Source: Nitrospirota bacterium
Lineage (GTDB): Bacteria; Nitrospirota; Nitrospiria; Nitrospirales; UBA8639
Assembly (NCBI GenBank): GCA_027623995.1
Contig: JAQBUF010000014.1
Location: forward strand, 1 to 58,640
Length of the DNA stretch: 58,640 bases
Direction: 5' to 3'
The position numbers and the translations under genes are program-made. This document shows, piece by piece, positions 18,152 to 28,468 of this stretch. Under the pieces are notes generated by a model. It saw nothing but the letters and a program-made list of their open reading frames with translations. It did not search any database and was not told where the DNA came from. Position 1 is the first letter of the stretch. Every line of letters starts with the position of its first letter.

Positions 18152-21115
18152 ATGAGGGATTTTTTCAATTTTGATGATCTCATTCAACCGTGGCATCGTT
18201 TGGCTTTATCAGCTGAAGGCACGGAAGAAGATTGGGGTGCTGGTGAAGATGTAGACAAAGATAAGCTGCCTTCTGCTCCTACCAGTGTCAAAGCTGTTGC
18301 GGGTAATGGTTTTATTACCGTGTCCTGGGAACCTGTCCCTGACGCCATGTACTACAACATCTATTACTCGACCACAAAAGGCGTGACCATCAAACCAAAC
18401 GAATTAACCCGTCCAATTGCCAGCAAAGATGATTTTATTCCTCTCGTTGGCGTGACTAAAGAATCCGGCAATTGCATCGAAGGTCCGGCCACTCCTTATA
18501 CCCATAACGACTTGGCGAACGGCATGTGTTACCACTATGTGGTGACCGCGGTGACGGAAGATGGCGAAAGCCCGTGCTCAGAAGAAGTCATGTCAATTCC
18601 AGCCCCCTATTTGCCCATTATGCAATTTGGTGAAGAGGGCGTTGACGAGGGTGAGTTCCGTTCGCCCACGGGTATTTGTATTGATGGCGAAGGCTTTATT
18701 TATGTGGCTGATACTGACAATCATAGCATCCAGAAATTTGATAAGGATGGAAAATTTGTGGCTCGATGGGGCGGGGAAGCCGATTCCGAAGAAGGGATGT
18801 TTTACTATCCCAGAGGGCTGGCGGCATCTCCGGAAGGTCATATCTATGTCGCAGATAGTGGAAATAATCGTGTTCAAAAGTTTGATCCCGATGGAAACTT
18901 CATGAAGGCCTGGGGTCAATTTGGTTTTGCCTGGCGTGGTGCTGAAGCAGGAAAATTTGACGTGCCTTGGGGTGTCACCACTGACCAACAAGGCAATCTG
19001 TTTGTCTCGGATACGAGTAATGCGCGGATCCAGAAGTTTGAATCCAATGGAACGCCGACATTGAAATGGGGACGGGATGGCAGCTTTGATGGTGCCTTCT
19101 TTTATCCTCGAGGGTTAGCGGTAGATTTCGTGGGTAATATCTTTATCGCGGATGAAGGGAATCACCGGATTCAAAAATTCGATCCCCGTGGAAACTTTTT
19201 GGCCAAATGGGGCAGGGAAGGTAATGGCCCAGGTCAATTTAAAAATCCTTGGGGTGTGGCCTGTGATCCGATTGGAAATCTTTACGTTATTGATCATGCG
19301 AACCATCGCATCCAAAAGTTTGATTCCAATGGAACCTACTTATGTAGCTGGGGAAATCGTGGGCTCACCGAGTCGCAAGTCAACTATCCAACAGGCATTG
19401 CCGTGGACAAAGAGGGTTATGTCTATGTCGTGGATAGCGGCAATCACCGTATTGTGAAATTTGCTCCAACTGAAGAAGAACTAGCTCGAGGTCGGGAAAA
19501 AGCTGAAAAAGTTCAAGATGAAAATGTTGTAGGTTTGCCAGCAGCTCATTTAGTTGGAAAGCCAGGTGATACGGAATCCATGTTGAGTTGGATGGAAGTG
19601 CCTGGTGCTGTCGCCTATAACATGTATTTTCACACAGAAACTGGCCTGACTAAAGATATCGCCACAAAAATAGAAGGCGTGACGAGCCCGTTTACTCACA
19701 CGGGTCTCACCAACAACACTCCCTATTTCTACGCGCTCACTTCTGTCGATGAATCAGAAAATGAAAGTGTCTTGTCCAACGAAACAGAAGTCTCTCCGAT
19801 AATGATTGATTTGGCGGCACCACAGAATCCAGATTTGGTGATGAATCATGGCGCATATATGGTCAATTCCTTGGATGTGGTCGCGACCATTTCCGCTAAG
19901 GACATGGATTCTGGGGTCGCCGGGTACTTTATTTCTGAGAATCCCATGACGCCAAGCGCCACTCTTCCAGGGTGGATTGAGGTCGAACCAGAATATAAAT
20001 TTGGGGCAACGATTCCTTTTACACTCTCACCAGGGGACGGTCCAAAGACGGTCTATGTGTGGTTCAAGGATGTTGGCAATAATACCTCAGTTCCTGCCAG
20101 TGCCAGTATCGTATTGAATACATCTGGTTACGTGTGTACGGGAGTCTGGGGTAAAGCAGGGCGAGGTGCCTCGATGCTACATGGTGGAGAATTTATGGCA
20201 CCAATATATGGGATGGCCATCGATCGTCAGGGAGCCATGTTCGTGGTGGATAACGGCAACAATCGAGTCCAAAAATTCACGAACACTGGAGACTTTATTT
20301 TGTTGTGGGGAAATTTTGGCCAAGCCAATGGGAATTTTAATAATCCCACGGGCATTGCTTGCGATGGTAAAGGTGATGTCTATGTGTGCGATACCAATAA
20401 TCACCGCGTGCAAAAATTTGATGGAAAACTTGGTCAGTTCCTCATGAAGTTTGGCGGACGAGGCAATGGTGAAGGTCAATTCAATGCGCCGTGGGGCATC
20501 GCCGTGGATCGAGTCCGGGGTTATATCTATGTGGTCGATAGCGCAAACTTCCGAATCCAAAAATTTGATGAAGACGGTGAGTTCATCATGCATTGGGGAA
20601 GTTTTGGCAATAATGATGGTCAGTTTTATTTCGCCAGAGGGATCGCGGTCGATCAAAATGACGGCATGGTCTATGTCGTGGATATGGGGAACCACCGTAT
20701 TCAAAAATTTGATACCAGCACGAACGTGCTTCCCCAGCTCGTGGCCAAATGGGGTGGTGGCATTGGCGCCGGACATGCCAGCAGTTCACTAGCGCAGGAT
20801 CCTGGACAATTTCGTTCACCCTGGGGCGTGGCGGTCGATGGATCTGGCGATGTATTTGTCACGGATACAGGGAACCAACGTCTTCAAAAATTCGATCGTG
20901 ACGGGAATTTTGTGACCCAATGGGGTGGCTTTGGCAATGCCGATGGCCAGTTTAACTTTCCTTATGGGTTGGTCCTGGATCCACGAGGGCATGTCTTTGT
21001 GGTGGATAGCGGAAATATGCGCGTTCAACACTTTATGCCTGCTGAAGATGCTGAGGAACATATCCGCGACGAAGCTGAATCTCTTACCGCATTACCTGAA
21101 GGAGCTGAATCTTAA
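18152..21115 (+). CDS. NHL-repeat/fibronectin type III protein with two beta-propellers
   Basis: This 987-residue protein starts at the ATG with GGGGGAAG six bases upstream, not at the earlier in-frame TTG (18128). Layout: FN3-like domain (about 35-150, VKAVAGNGFITVSWEPVPDA), six NHL repeats (about 155-440), a second FN3 (about 460-550), an Ig-like domain (about 550-660), and six more NHL repeats (about 663-963). Each NHL repeat reads like GIAVDKEGYVYVVDSGNHRI. Two six-bladed propellers are expected. There is no signal peptide or membrane helix, although such proteins are often exported. The acidic N-terminus (EGTEEDWGAGEDVDKDK) is unusual. Function is unknown; protein or ligand binding is likely. 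It is a single-gene unit with its own promoter and terminator. Confidence 0.85.
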   Translation: MRDFFNFDDLIQPWHRLALSAEGTEEDWGAGEDVDKDKLPSAPTSVKAVAGNGFITVSWEPVPDAMYYNIYYSTTKGVTIKPNELTRPIASKDDFIPLVGVTKESGNCIEGPATPYTHNDLANGMCYHYVVTAVTEDGESPCSEEVMSIPAPYLPIMQFGEEGVDEGEFRSPTGICIDGEGFIYVADTDNHSIQKFDKDGKFVARWGGEADSEEGMFYYPRGLAASPEGHIYVADSGNNRVQKFDPDGNFMKAWGQFGFAWRGAEAGKFDVPWGVTTDQQGNLFVSDTSNARIQKFESNGTPTLKWGRDGSFDGAFFYPRGLAVDFVGNIFIADEGNHRIQKFDPRGNFLAKWGREGNGPGQFKNPWGVACDPIGNLYVIDHANHRIQKFDSNGTYLCSWGNRGLTESQVNYPTGIAVDKEGYVYVVDSGNHRIVKFAPTEEELARGREKAEKVQDENVVGLPAAHLVGKPGDTESMLSWMEVPGAVAYNMYFHTETGLTKDIATKIEGVTSPFTHTGLTNNTPYFYALTSVDESENESVLSNETEVSPIMIDLAAPQNPDLVMNHGAYMVNSLDVVATISAKDMDSGVAGYFISENPMTPSATLPGWIEVEPEYKFGATIPFTLSPGDGPKTVYVWFKDVGNNTSVPASASIVLNTSGYVCTGVWGKAGRGASMLHGGEFMAPIYGMAIDRQGAMFVVDNGNNRVQKFTNTGDFILLWGNFGQANGNFNNPTGIACDGKGDVYVCDTNNHRVQKFDGKLGQFLMKFGGRGNGEGQFNAPWGIAVDRVRGYIYVVDSANFRIQKFDEDGEFIMHWGSFGNNDGQFYFARGIAVDQNDGMVYVVDMGNHRIQKFDTSTNVLPQLVAKWGGGIGAGHASSSLAQDPGQFRSPWGVAVDGSGDVFVTDTGNQRLQKFDRDGNFVTQWGGFGNADGQFNFPYGLVLDPRGHVFVVDSGNMRVQHFMPAEDAEEHIRDEAESLTALPEGAES

Positions 21116-21139
21116 GCCCTTCAATCGAGTCATGAATTT

Positions 21140-21172
21140 GGGCTTCCAATCTAGGTATTAGATTGGAAGCCC
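21140..21172 (+). terminator. strong intrinsic-type terminator hairpin after the NHL gene
   Basis: GGGCTTCCAATCTA (21140-21153) pairs perfectly with TAGATTGGAAGCCC (21159-21172) around a GGTAT loop; GTTTC follows. It sits 25 bp after the stop codon. The stem is perfect but the T-run is short. Confidence 0.8.
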
Positions 21173-21356
21173 GTTTCAGTAGAAGACCAGATTTTCCCCT
21201 GAGACAGACATCGATTTTTTCATGAATTTCTGCTATGGTATTCCACCCGAACGGCATACTCTTTAAAGGCCAATCACGTAGATTGATTGCAGTTTCACCA
21301 TCATGCTGATCACTCTTTTTTTTCTTCAGGCTATTAGTTAGAAAAGGTTCATAACC

Positions 21357-22826
21357 ATGGGGCTTTGGGATCGCACAAGAATTGGTCTAACATTTGATGA
21401 TGTGGTACTCGTCCCGGCGAAGTCTGAAGTGGTACCTAGCGAAGTGTTGACACATACACAGGTCACAAAAAACATTATCCTTAATATTCCTCTACTCAGT
21501 GCAGCAATGGACACGGTGACTGAAGGTCGATTGGCCATTGCCTTGGCTCGAGAGGGTGGTCTTGGCGTTATCCATCGGGCGATTTCCCCTGAGGCTCAGG
21601 CGAAAGAGGTTGATCGAGTAAAGAAATCCGAAAGTGGGATGATTTTGGATCCCATTACGATATCCCCCAATCAGACCATTCGTGATGCTCATGAAATTAT
21701 GTCGTCATATCGGATCTCAGGTATCCCGGTCACCCAAGATAAAAAGTTAGTGGGGATTTTAACGAATCGTGACCTCCGCTTCGAACCAAGAATGGATCTG
21801 ACGATTGCGCAGGTGATGACACAAAAAAATCTCGTGACAGTTCCGGAAGGCACCAGCCTGGCAAAGGCCCGTGAAATATTACATGAACACCGCATTGAAA
21901 AACTTCCCGTCGTGAATGATCAGTTTGAATTGAAGGGATTGATCACCATCAAAGACATTCAAAAACAAATTCAATATCCGTATGCGACCAAAGATACCCA
22001 TGGGCGATTGCGTGTGGCGGCTGCGGTCGGAGTTGGGGCAGATGTCGAAGAGCGCGTTGAGCGATTGGTGAAGGCCGGGATTGATTTAATTGTGGTGGAT
22101 ACGGCCCATGGACATTCTCAAAGTGTCATCGACACCGTGAAATTCATTAAAAAACAGTATCCACAGATGGATGTGTTGGCGGGAAATATTGCGACAGCGG
22201 AAGCGGCCAAAGATTTAGTCGATGCTGGTGCCGATGCCGTGAAAGTCGGGGTGGGGCCTGGTTCGATTTGTACCACTCGTATCGTGTCAGGCGCTGGAGT
22301 GCCGCAGCTCACGGCAGTTGCTGATTGTGCCGAAGCTTTGGCGGGTACTGGCATTCCGGTCCTAGCCGATGGTGGCATTAAATATTCCGGGGACATTACC
22401 AAGGCATTAGCCTCTGGGGCTGCAGCCGTGATGATTGGCTCGTTATTCGCTGGGACCGAAGAGTCCCCAGGAGAAACGGTCCTCTATCAAGGGCGAACCT
22501 ATAAAGAATATCGTGGCATGGGTTCCTTGGGTGCGCTTGAACGAGGTGGGCGTGATCGTTATGCACAAGAAGGCCAAGCGCCAGGCAAACTCGTTCCTGA
22601 AGGCATTGAAGGCCGTGTGCCGTTTAAAGGGTCATTGTCCAATGTCGTTTATCAGTTGGTTGGGGGATTGAAGTCTGGCATGGGATACTGCGGATGTCGT
22701 TCTCTTGCAGAGTTGCAAAAAAATGCTCAGTTTATTCGACTCACGCAAGCCGGGTTACGAGAAGGCCATGTGCATGATGTCGTCATCACCAAAGAAGCTC
22801 CCAACTATCGAGCAGATGTGGAATAA
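21357..22826 (+). CDS. guaB: inosine-5'-monophosphate dehydrogenase GuaB
   Basis: GuaB oxidises IMP to XMP with NAD+, the committed step of GMP synthesis. The 489-residue protein starts with [20 protein letters not shown] and contains two CBS domains (about 90-205). The catalytic loop is [19 protein letters not shown] with the nucleophilic Cys. The IMP phosphate site ([20 protein letters not shown]) and the flap ([18 protein letters not shown]) follow. Length is canonical. It opens a plus-strand run guaB-guaA-rluB-aspS; guaA follows after 153 bp containing an inverted repeat. Confidence 0.97.
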   Translation: MGLWDRTRIGLTFDDVVLVPAKSEVVPSEVLTHTQVTKNIILNIPLLSAAMDTVTEGRLAIALAREGGLGVIHRAISPEAQAKEVDRVKKSESGMILDPITISPNQTIRDAHEIMSSYRISGIPVTQDKKLVGILTNRDLRFEPRMDLTIAQVMTQKNLVTVPEGTSLAKAREILHEHRIEKLPVVNDQFELKGLITIKDIQKQIQYPYATKDTHGRLRVAAAVGVGADVEERVERLVKAGIDLIVVDTAHGHSQSVIDTVKFIKKQYPQMDVLAGNIATAEAAKDLVDAGADAVKVGVGPGSICTTRIVSGAGVPQLTAVADCAEALAGTGIPVLADGGIKYSGDITKALASGAAAVMIGSLFAGTEESPGETVLYQGRTYKEYRGMGSLGALERGGRDRYAQEGQAPGKLVPEGIEGRVPFKGSLSNVVYQLVGGLKSGMGYCGCRSLAELQKNAQFIRLTQAGLREGHVHDVVITKEAPNYRADVE

Positions 22827-22843
22827 TCTCGTAATCCGTCAAG

Positions 22844-22912
22844 CGTGATGGGTGAAGCGTAAAGAGAAATTAATTCCTGATTCGGGTCACGCATTACGGT
22901 TCACGCATCACG
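22844..22912. repeat. imperfect inverted repeat between guaB and guaA
   Basis: A 19-bp arm (22844-22862, CGTGATGGGTGAAGCGTAA) and its near-complement (22894-22912, TTACGGTTCACGCATCACG) match at 17 of 19 positions around a 31-bp loop. The right arm also contains a direct repeat of TCACGCAT. It could be a degenerate intergenic repeat or a regulatory hairpin; no T-tract follows. Confidence 0.55.
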
Positions 22913-22979
22913 ATCTTACATTAACCCGGTCCTCCTTTATGCGCAGGACTTCAAAACATTGTCAGTGTGTGTACCCTTT

Positions 22980-24530
22980 ATGGCGTCCTGTCACGATACG
23001 ATTGTCATTCTTGATTTTGGGTCTCAGTACACCCAATTAATTGCCCGTCGCATTCGCGAATGCCGCGTGCATTCCATTATCCTTCCTGCTTCAGCGACTC
23101 TCCAACAAATTCGTGAACATTGTCCAAAAGGGATTATCCTTTCCGGTGGACCTGCAAGTGTCACGAGTATTGAACGACCAAAGTGGGCCAAGGCCGTGTT
23201 GCAAGAAGATGTGCCCATTCTTGGAATCTGCTATGGCATGCAATTGGTTGCGCATTATATGGGAGGGAAAGTTGGACAGGCGAAACGGCGAGAGTTTGGC
23301 CGGGCTGAATTACAAGTGTTGGATAGTTCAGATCTATTCAAAGGGCTTGATAAAGGACCCTTTTCAGTCTGGATGTCGCATGGTGACCGAATAGAAAAAT
23401 TGCCACAGGGCTTTACACCGATAGCGCGAACCGAAAATTCTCCCGTGGCCGCCATGAAGTCGGCTAATCATGCCCATCGGTTTTTTTGTCTTCAATTCCA
23501 TCCTGAAGTCGCACACACGGTTCATGGAAAACAGATTCTCAAGAATTTTGTCCATGGCATCTGCGGAGCCAAGTCCACCTGGACGATGGGGTCGTTCCTG
23601 AATAATTCAATCGACGCGATTCGCGAACAAGTTGGTCGAGATAAAGTCATTTGTGGGTTGAGTGGAGGCGTGGATAGCATGGTCGCGGCGGCCATGACTC
23701 ATCGTGCCATCGGAAAACAGTTGACCTGTGTATTTATTGACAATGGCTTGATGCGCAAAGATGAAGCGAAACAACTGAAAAAGGTGTTTGGCGCTCAGCA
23801 TTTTAATTATCGCATGATTAACGCCAGTGACCCATTTTTGCAGGCACTTGGCCGAACGAGTGATCCCGAAAAAAAACGGAAAATTATTGGCCGACAATTT
23901 ATTCATGCATTTGATCACGAAGCCACAAAAATTGGAAACGTTCGATATTTGGTTCAAGGCACACTCTATCCTGACGTCATTGAAAGTATCAGCCATATGG
24001 GGCCATCGGCGACCATTAAAACGCATCATAATGTGGGTGGTTTGCCTGCCAGAATGAAATTAAAACTCATCGAACCTCTTCGCGAACTTTTTAAAGATGA
24101 AGTACGAGGACTAGGAAAAGAGTTAGAACTTCCCGAAGACATGGTGCTTCGGCATCCATTTCCTGGACCTGGGCTGGCGATACGCGTGCTAGGAGCTGTG
24201 AATCTTGAACGACTGGCAATTCTTCGTGAAGCTGATGTGATATTTATTGAAGAGTTGAAATCGAATGGCTTATACCGGAAGACTTGGCAAGCCTTTGCAG
24301 TCTTGTTACCTATTCGAACGGTTGGTGTCATGGGGGATCAACGAACCTATGAACATGTGATTGCTCTCAGAGCGGTGACCAGTGTCGATGGCATGACGGC
24401 AGATTGGACTCAACTCCCTCATGATTTTTTAGGAAAAGTTTCTAATCGAATTATCAATGAAGTGAAAGGCGTCAACCGAGTGGTATACGACATTAGTTCT
24501 AAGCCACCCAGTACGATTGAATGGGAATGA
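22980..24530 (+). CDS. guaA: GMP synthase (glutamine-hydrolysing)
   Basis: GuaA aminates XMP to GMP using glutamine and ATP. The N-terminal class I glutamine amidotransferase domain has the Cys nucleophile in [17 protein letters not shown] and the His-Glu pair in [11 protein letters not shown]. The ATP-pyrophosphatase domain has the P-loop [13 protein letters not shown]. The C-terminal dimerisation domain ends [17 protein letters not shown] use the ATG at 22980 (516 residues); a TTG at 22959 is in frame but adds a stretch with no homology to the family. The stop overlaps the next start codon. Confidence 0.97.
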   Translation: MASCHDTIVILDFGSQYTQLIARRIRECRVHSIILPASATLQQIREHCPKGIILSGGPASVTSIERPKWAKAVLQEDVPILGICYGMQLVAHYMGGKVGQAKRREFGRAELQVLDSSDLFKGLDKGPFSVWMSHGDRIEKLPQGFTPIARTENSPVAAMKSANHAHRFFCLQFHPEVAHTVHGKQILKNFVHGICGAKSTWTMGSFLNNSIDAIREQVGRDKVICGLSGGVDSMVAAAMTHRAIGKQLTCVFIDNGLMRKDEAKQLKKVFGAQHFNYRMINASDPFLQALGRTSDPEKKRKIIGRQFIHAFDHEATKIGNVRYLVQGTLYPDVIESISHMGPSATIKTHHNVGGLPARMKLKLIEPLRELFKDEVRGLGKELELPEDMVLRHPFPGPGLAIRVLGAVNLERLAILREADVIFIEELKSNGLYRKTWQAFAVLLPIRTVGVMGDQRTYEHVIALRAVTSVDGMTADWTQLPHDFLGKVSNRIINEVKGVNRVVYDISSKPPSTIEWE

Positions 24531-26176
24531 GCAACCCCCCAGATATCAGCGACACAAGTGTTCGACTTCAAAAAGTCATTGCGGCCAGTGGGTTAAGTTC
24601 AAGGCGTGCAGCCGAGGCTTTAATTCGAGAAGGTAAGGTGACGGTCAATGGCGAGGTCGTGCGTGTACTTGGCACCTGTATCAATCCTGCCACGGATCAC
24701 GTGAAGGTTGATGGGACCCATATTGAGACCGCCGAGCCAGAAGTATTTATCCTACTCAATAAACCGCCAGGTTGTGTCACAACGATGAATGATCCGGTTG
24801 GTAGAGGGACGGTGGCCGATCTCCTGGGTCGTGTGAAAGTACGAGTCTTTCCAGTGGGACGCTTGGATTTTGATGCGGAAGGCCTGTTACTTCTGACGAA
24901 TAATGGTTTAGTGGCTCAAGCCTGCCTGCATCCTCGTTATCATGTGCCCAAAACGTATGTCCTGAAGGTCTCTGGTGTATTTTTAGACGAAGAGATTAAA
25001 ATGCTGAAAGAAGGCGTGAGGTTGGAGGATGGAGTCACTGCTCCGGCAGACGTTAAAAAATCTGGAAAAGCCAAGGCAAACTCTTGGTTGGAAATTACAA
25101 TCCGTGAGGGGAGAAAACATCAAATAAAACGGATGATCGAGGCCTGCGGACACCGGGTGATTAAACTCAAGCGTATTCGCTTTGGCCCGCTTCAATTGGG
25201 GGATTTGCCTGTAGGCACATTTCGCTATGCGACGGATGCGGAGGCCAATGCCTTGCGCGCGGTTCTTCACCGATCCATGACAGGTGAAACCTCTCGTGCT
25301 CCACGTCGAAAACCATACCTGAAAAATCGTGTAAAACCTGGAATTACGGCTGCCGCGAAAATTCTAAGAAAGCCCTTGAGGCCCATTTTGTCACGTGATA
25401 GGGCAAAGCCGCGAGTATCATCTGCCCAGCGACCCTCTGCGGCACAAGCGGAGTTTCGACCGGCTATTTCCAAAAGGCCTTTGACCACAAGCCCGGTCAC
25501 TAGAAATGCTCCACTTGGCAAAGTTGATGATCGCCGGCCTTCGTTACCGAAGCGACCGTTTACTGGGAGAGGTGTGACTCCAAAATTTTCGGCGACCAAA
25601 GGAACGAAAAGATCGTCGGCATCTTCCAGCAGGCCATCAAACGTTCGTGGGACTTCAGGCAAACCTCAAGCGGCCAGAGGAGGGGCAACACGGACTGCCT
25701 TCTCGAAAAGATCCCCGGCATCTTCCAGCAGGCCATCAAACGTTCGTGGGACTTCAGCTAAACCTCAAGGAGCTACAGGTAGTGTTCGACGAGAGGATTT
25801 TCCGAAAAGATCATCTGCCAGGCCAGGGGATTCCTCGCGATCGCAACCAACTCAGGGAAATGCGAAACGTTCCACCTTTGCTAAAAGACCCTCAAATCCT
25901 CGCGGGGCTTCAGGGAAATTTAACACGAGTAAAGGAAACGAAAGAAGGTCAGGGTCCTCCAAGGGAGGGCCGAGTTCACGAGGAACGTCAGGGAAAGCTC
26001 AACCATTCAAAGGGAAAGAACGGCGTCCGGCGTTTTCAAAGAGTCCATCAAAGTCTGGACCGTCTTCAGGAAAACGTCCCTCGACCAAAGGAACAAGTAG
26101 TCGGGCGACATTTTCCAAGCGAGGGTCGGGCCCAACAAGAAATACATCAGCGAAACGCCGAACACAAAAAGGATAG
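24527..26176 (+). CDS. RluB/RsuA-family rRNA pseudouridine synthase with long basic tail
   Basis: The first 250 residues are a normal RsuA/RluB-type enzyme that isomerises a uridine in rRNA, probably 23S rRNA. They comprise an S4 RNA-binding domain ([20 protein letters not shown]) and a catalytic domain with [20 protein letters not shown], where the Asp of GRLD is catalytic. The closing motifs are [17 protein letters not shown] and [14 protein letters not shown]. The remaining 300 residues are a disordered Ser/Arg/Lys/Gly/Pro-rich tail with near-identical blocks ([15 protein letters not shown] and [15 protein letters not shown]). Such tails are known on RluB in some bacteria and probably bind RNA. 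The ATG at 24527 overlaps the guaA stop (ATGA); another in-frame ATG is at 24521. RluB is favoured over RluE/RsuA but not proved. Confidence 0.88.
   Translation: MSNPPDISDTSVRLQKVIAASGLSSRRAAEALIREGKVTVNGEVVRVLGTCINPATDHVKVDGTHIETAEPEVFILLNKPPGCVTTMNDPVGRGTVADLLGRVKVRVFPVGRLDFDAEGLLLLTNNGLVAQACLHPRYHVPKTYVLKVSGVFLDEEIKMLKEGVRLEDGVTAPADVKKSGKAKANSWLEITIREGRKHQIKRMIEACGHRVIKLKRIRFGPLQLGDLPVGTFRYATDAEANALRAVLHRSMTGETSRAPRRKPYLKNRVKPGITAAAKILRKPLRPILSRDRAKPRVSSAQRPSAAQAEFRPAISKRPLTTSPVTRNAPLGKVDDRRPSLPKRPFTGRGVTPKFSATKGTKRSSASSSRPSNVRGTSGKPQAARGGATRTAFSKRSPASSSRPSNVRGTSAKPQGATGSVRREDFPKRSSARPGDSSRSQPTQGNAKRSTFAKRPSNPRGASGKFNTSKGNERRSGSSKGGPSSRGTSGKAQPFKGKERRPAFSKSPSKSGPSSGKRPSTKGTSSRATFSKRGSGPTRNTSAKRRTQKG
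25617..25757 (+). repeat. 42-bp perfect direct duplication inside the pseudouridine synthase tail
   Basis: The segment 25617-25658 recurs without change at 25716-25757, a period of 99 bp (33 codons), so the reading frame is preserved. It encodes the block with [12 protein letters not shown]. This looks like a recent in-frame duplication in a low-complexity tail. Confidence 0.85.
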
Positions 26177-26185
26177 AGGACGAGC

Positions 26186-27946
26186 GTGGCACGAACACAT
26201 ACTTGCGGTGAATTAACGAGACAACACGATAGCCAGACTGTGACGTTAATGGGCTGGGTCCATGGGCGTCGTGATCATGGAGGGGTGCTCTTTATTGATG
26301 TGCGAGATCGATATGGCGTGACTCAACTCGTCTTCGATGTCGAAAAGGAGATCACCATTCACAGTCAAGCGAATGATTTACGGAACGAGTATGTCATCGC
26401 GGCGACCGGGAAGGTCAGAGTTCGTCCAGAAGAATCGCTAAATCTTCAATTAGCCACAGGGGAAATTGAAATTGAAGTCTCGTCTCTCACCGTGCTGAAT
26501 CAATCCAAAACTCCACCGTTTTTAATTGAAGATGATGTGGATGCGACGGAATCGATTCGCCTCAAGCACCGGTATCTCGACATGCGGCGTCCACGAATGC
26601 AGCAATTGCTACAGCTTCGTTATGATGTCACCTATCATACTCGGCAACTCCTTCATGCGCGTGGGTTTCTTGAAGTGGAAACTCCCATCTTGACAAAAAG
26701 TACTCCCGAAGGGGCTCGCGATTACTTGGTGCCTAGTCGAGTGAATGCTGGAGAATTTTTCGCTCTCCCACAGTCGCCTCAATTGTTTAAGCAAATTCTT
26801 ATGGTGGGTGGGACCGATCGGTATTTCCAAATCGCGCGCTGTTTTCGAGATGAAGACCTTCGCCTCGATCGCCAACCAGAATTTACGCAAATTGATATTG
26901 AGATGTCGTTCGTTGAACAGAACGATATTTTAGCCTTAGGCGAAGAGCTTATTTCGACCGTGTGCCAAGCCGCCACAGGAGTGACCTTGCCAACTCCGTT
27001 CCCACGGTTGACGTATCAAGAAGCCATGGATCGGTATGGAACGGATAAACCCGACCGACGATTTGACTTGGAACTGCGAAACCTCAATGAAGTCGCGAAG
27101 CAAGTTGAATTTAAAGTCTTTCGAGATACGGTGGAGTCTGGTGGTTTAGTTGGAGGATTGGTGGTCAAAGGTGGTGGGCAAATCGCTCGAAATCAAATCG
27201 ATCGCCTGATTGATGCGGCCAAAGGGTTTGGCGCCAAAGGGTTAGCTTGGGTCAAAATCACCGAAGGGTGGAAACTTGATTCCGCCATTGCCAAATTTCT
27301 TAAGGCTGAACCATTTCAACAAGCCCTCCCAGATGCTGAGCCAGGCGATCTTATGCTGTTTATTGCCGACAAGCCCGCCGTAACCTATGACGTACTGGGT
27401 CGTCTCCGACTTCATCTTGGCGAAGAGTTAGGCTTGATTGATCGAGAACGATGGGAACCGCTTTGGGTGACAGAATTTCCGTTGCTTGAATATGATGAAG
27501 CGGAACGCCGCCATGTGGCACTTCATCATCCATTCACCGGTCCCTTCGTTGAGGATCTTGCCAAATTAGATGAGAGCCCGTTGACTGTACGTGCTCAGGC
27601 GTATGACATGGTGCTCAATGGATTCGAAATAGGCGGAGGAAGTATTCGTATCCATCAAAGTGATGTGCAGCAAAAAGTCTTTGATCTTCTGGGTATCTCG
27701 AAAGAGGCAGCCATAGAAAAATTTGGATTTCTCTTAGATGCGCTGGAATACGGCGCTCCACCACATGGTGGCATTGCCTTTGGTCTGGATCGGTTAATCA
27801 TGCTCCTTGGCAAAACCGAATCCATTCGCGATGTCATTCCCTTCCCCAAAACCCAAAAAGCCCAATGTATGATGACCGAAGCCCCGTCCTCCGTCAGCAA
27901 TGGACAACTCAAAGAACTCCACATTAAGCTTGATTTGGAAGTATAG
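26186..27946 (+). CDS. aspS: aspartyl-tRNA synthetase, probably the non-discriminating Asp/Asn type
   Basis: This is a class II synthetase of the bacterial type: an OB-fold anticodon domain (about 1-110), motif 2 ([19 protein letters not shown]), a GAD insertion domain (about 290-420) and motif 3 ([15 protein letters not shown]). Length (586) is typical. In the anticodon domain, residue 31 is His in [17 protein letters not shown]. In characterised enzymes His at this place goes with relaxed recognition of tRNA-Asn, while Leu marks discriminating enzymes. So the enzyme may also form Asp-tRNA-Asn for the GatCAB pathway (inference). The start is GTG at 26186 with AGAGGA upstream, 9 bp after the preceding stop. 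Confidence 0.95.
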   Translation: MARTHTCGELTRQHDSQTVTLMGWVHGRRDHGGVLFIDVRDRYGVTQLVFDVEKEITIHSQANDLRNEYVIAATGKVRVRPEESLNLQLATGEIEIEVSSLTVLNQSKTPPFLIEDDVDATESIRLKHRYLDMRRPRMQQLLQLRYDVTYHTRQLLHARGFLEVETPILTKSTPEGARDYLVPSRVNAGEFFALPQSPQLFKQILMVGGTDRYFQIARCFRDEDLRLDRQPEFTQIDIEMSFVEQNDILALGEELISTVCQAATGVTLPTPFPRLTYQEAMDRYGTDKPDRRFDLELRNLNEVAKQVEFKVFRDTVESGGLVGGLVVKGGGQIARNQIDRLIDAAKGFGAKGLAWVKITEGWKLDSAIAKFLKAEPFQQALPDAEPGDLMLFIADKPAVTYDVLGRLRLHLGEELGLIDRERWEPLWVTEFPLLEYDEAERRHVALHHPFTGPFVEDLAKLDESPLTVRAQAYDMVLNGFEIGGGSIRIHQSDVQQKVFDLLGISKEAAIEKFGFLLDALEYGAPPHGGIAFGLDRLIMLLGKTESIRDVIPFPKTQKAQCMMTEAPSSVSNGQLKELHIKLDLEV

Positions 27947-27965
27947 CCCCTTCCCTTGTTTCTAA

Positions 27966-27984
27966 GGCAATCCTTCCGATTGCC
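27966..27984 (+). terminator. possible terminator hairpin after aspS
   Basis: GGCAATC (27966-27972) and GATTGCC (27978-27984) form a 7-bp stem with a CTTCC loop 20 bp after the aspS stop. Only AATTC follows, so the T-tract is weak. Confidence 0.4.
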
Positions 27985-28069
27985 AATTCAACATACATGG
28001 AATAAGATCGGGACCTAGACCAGGACCGACAAGTGTTTCATTAATTACGGAGGAAGTTTGTAGCTAGTT

Positions 28070-28468
28070 ATGGATAAATCTGCGGTCATTGAACAAGTTC
28101 TTCGTGTGGTTCCAAGTTGCATCGCCCTGTATCAATTTGGGTCTGAAGCTAAGGGGCAGGCTCATGCAGGGAGTGATCTGGACATCGCGTTTTTGTCTAC
28201 TGCACCCATCTCTCCGGTTCGACGGTTCGATCTTGAACAAGACCTTGCCAGTCTTTTTCATCGAAAAGTTGATCTCATAAATCTTCGACAAGCCTCAACC
28301 GTCATGAAAATGCAGGTGATCTCATCGGGGAAATGTTTGTATTCCAGGAATGACGGAGAACGGGACCGTTTTGAAACCTGGGTCTATTCTTCTTATGCTC
28401 GTCTGAATGAAGAACGGCGAGAGATTCTCAACGATATTCAGAAGCGGGGATCTGTATATGCCCGATGA
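28070..28468 (+). CDS. mntA: MntA-type nucleotidyltransferase antitoxin (type VII toxin-antitoxin)
   Basis: The 132-residue protein is a minimal nucleotidyltransferase with the signature GSx10DxD. Gly24-Ser25 and Asp36/Asp38 lie in YQFGSEAKGQAHAGSDLDIA. In the characterised MntA-HepT system this antitoxin transfers AMP groups from ATP to a tyrosine next to the HEPN RNase motif and so silences the toxin. A third acidic residue is probably in RKVDLINLRQ. The HEPN partner begins inside its 3' end (11-bp overlap), so the pair is translationally coupled. An in-frame stop just before the ATG fixes the start; the ribosome-binding site is weak. Motifs and partner together make the call strong. Confidence 0.9.
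   Translation: MDKSAVIEQVLRVVPSCIALYQFGSEAKGQAHAGSDLDIAFLSTAPISPVRRFDLEQDLASLFHRKVDLINLRQASTVMKMQVISSGKCLYSRNDGERDRFETWVYSSYARLNEERREILNDIQKRGSVYAR

Noticed and set aside
18593-19315. Several minus-strand frames in the first NHL propeller
   Set aside because: Same explanation as the other NHL shadows: periodic coding sequence leaves long antisense frames.
20177-20776. 199-codon minus-strand frame inside the NHL gene
   Set aside because: Its repeated HI-type pattern mirrors the NHL repeats on the other strand; it is a shadow.
25647-26216. 189-codon plus-strand frame overlapping the pseudouridine synthase tail in another frame
   Set aside because: It arises from the low-complexity, stop-poor composition of the tail; it has no ribosome-binding site and reads into aspS.
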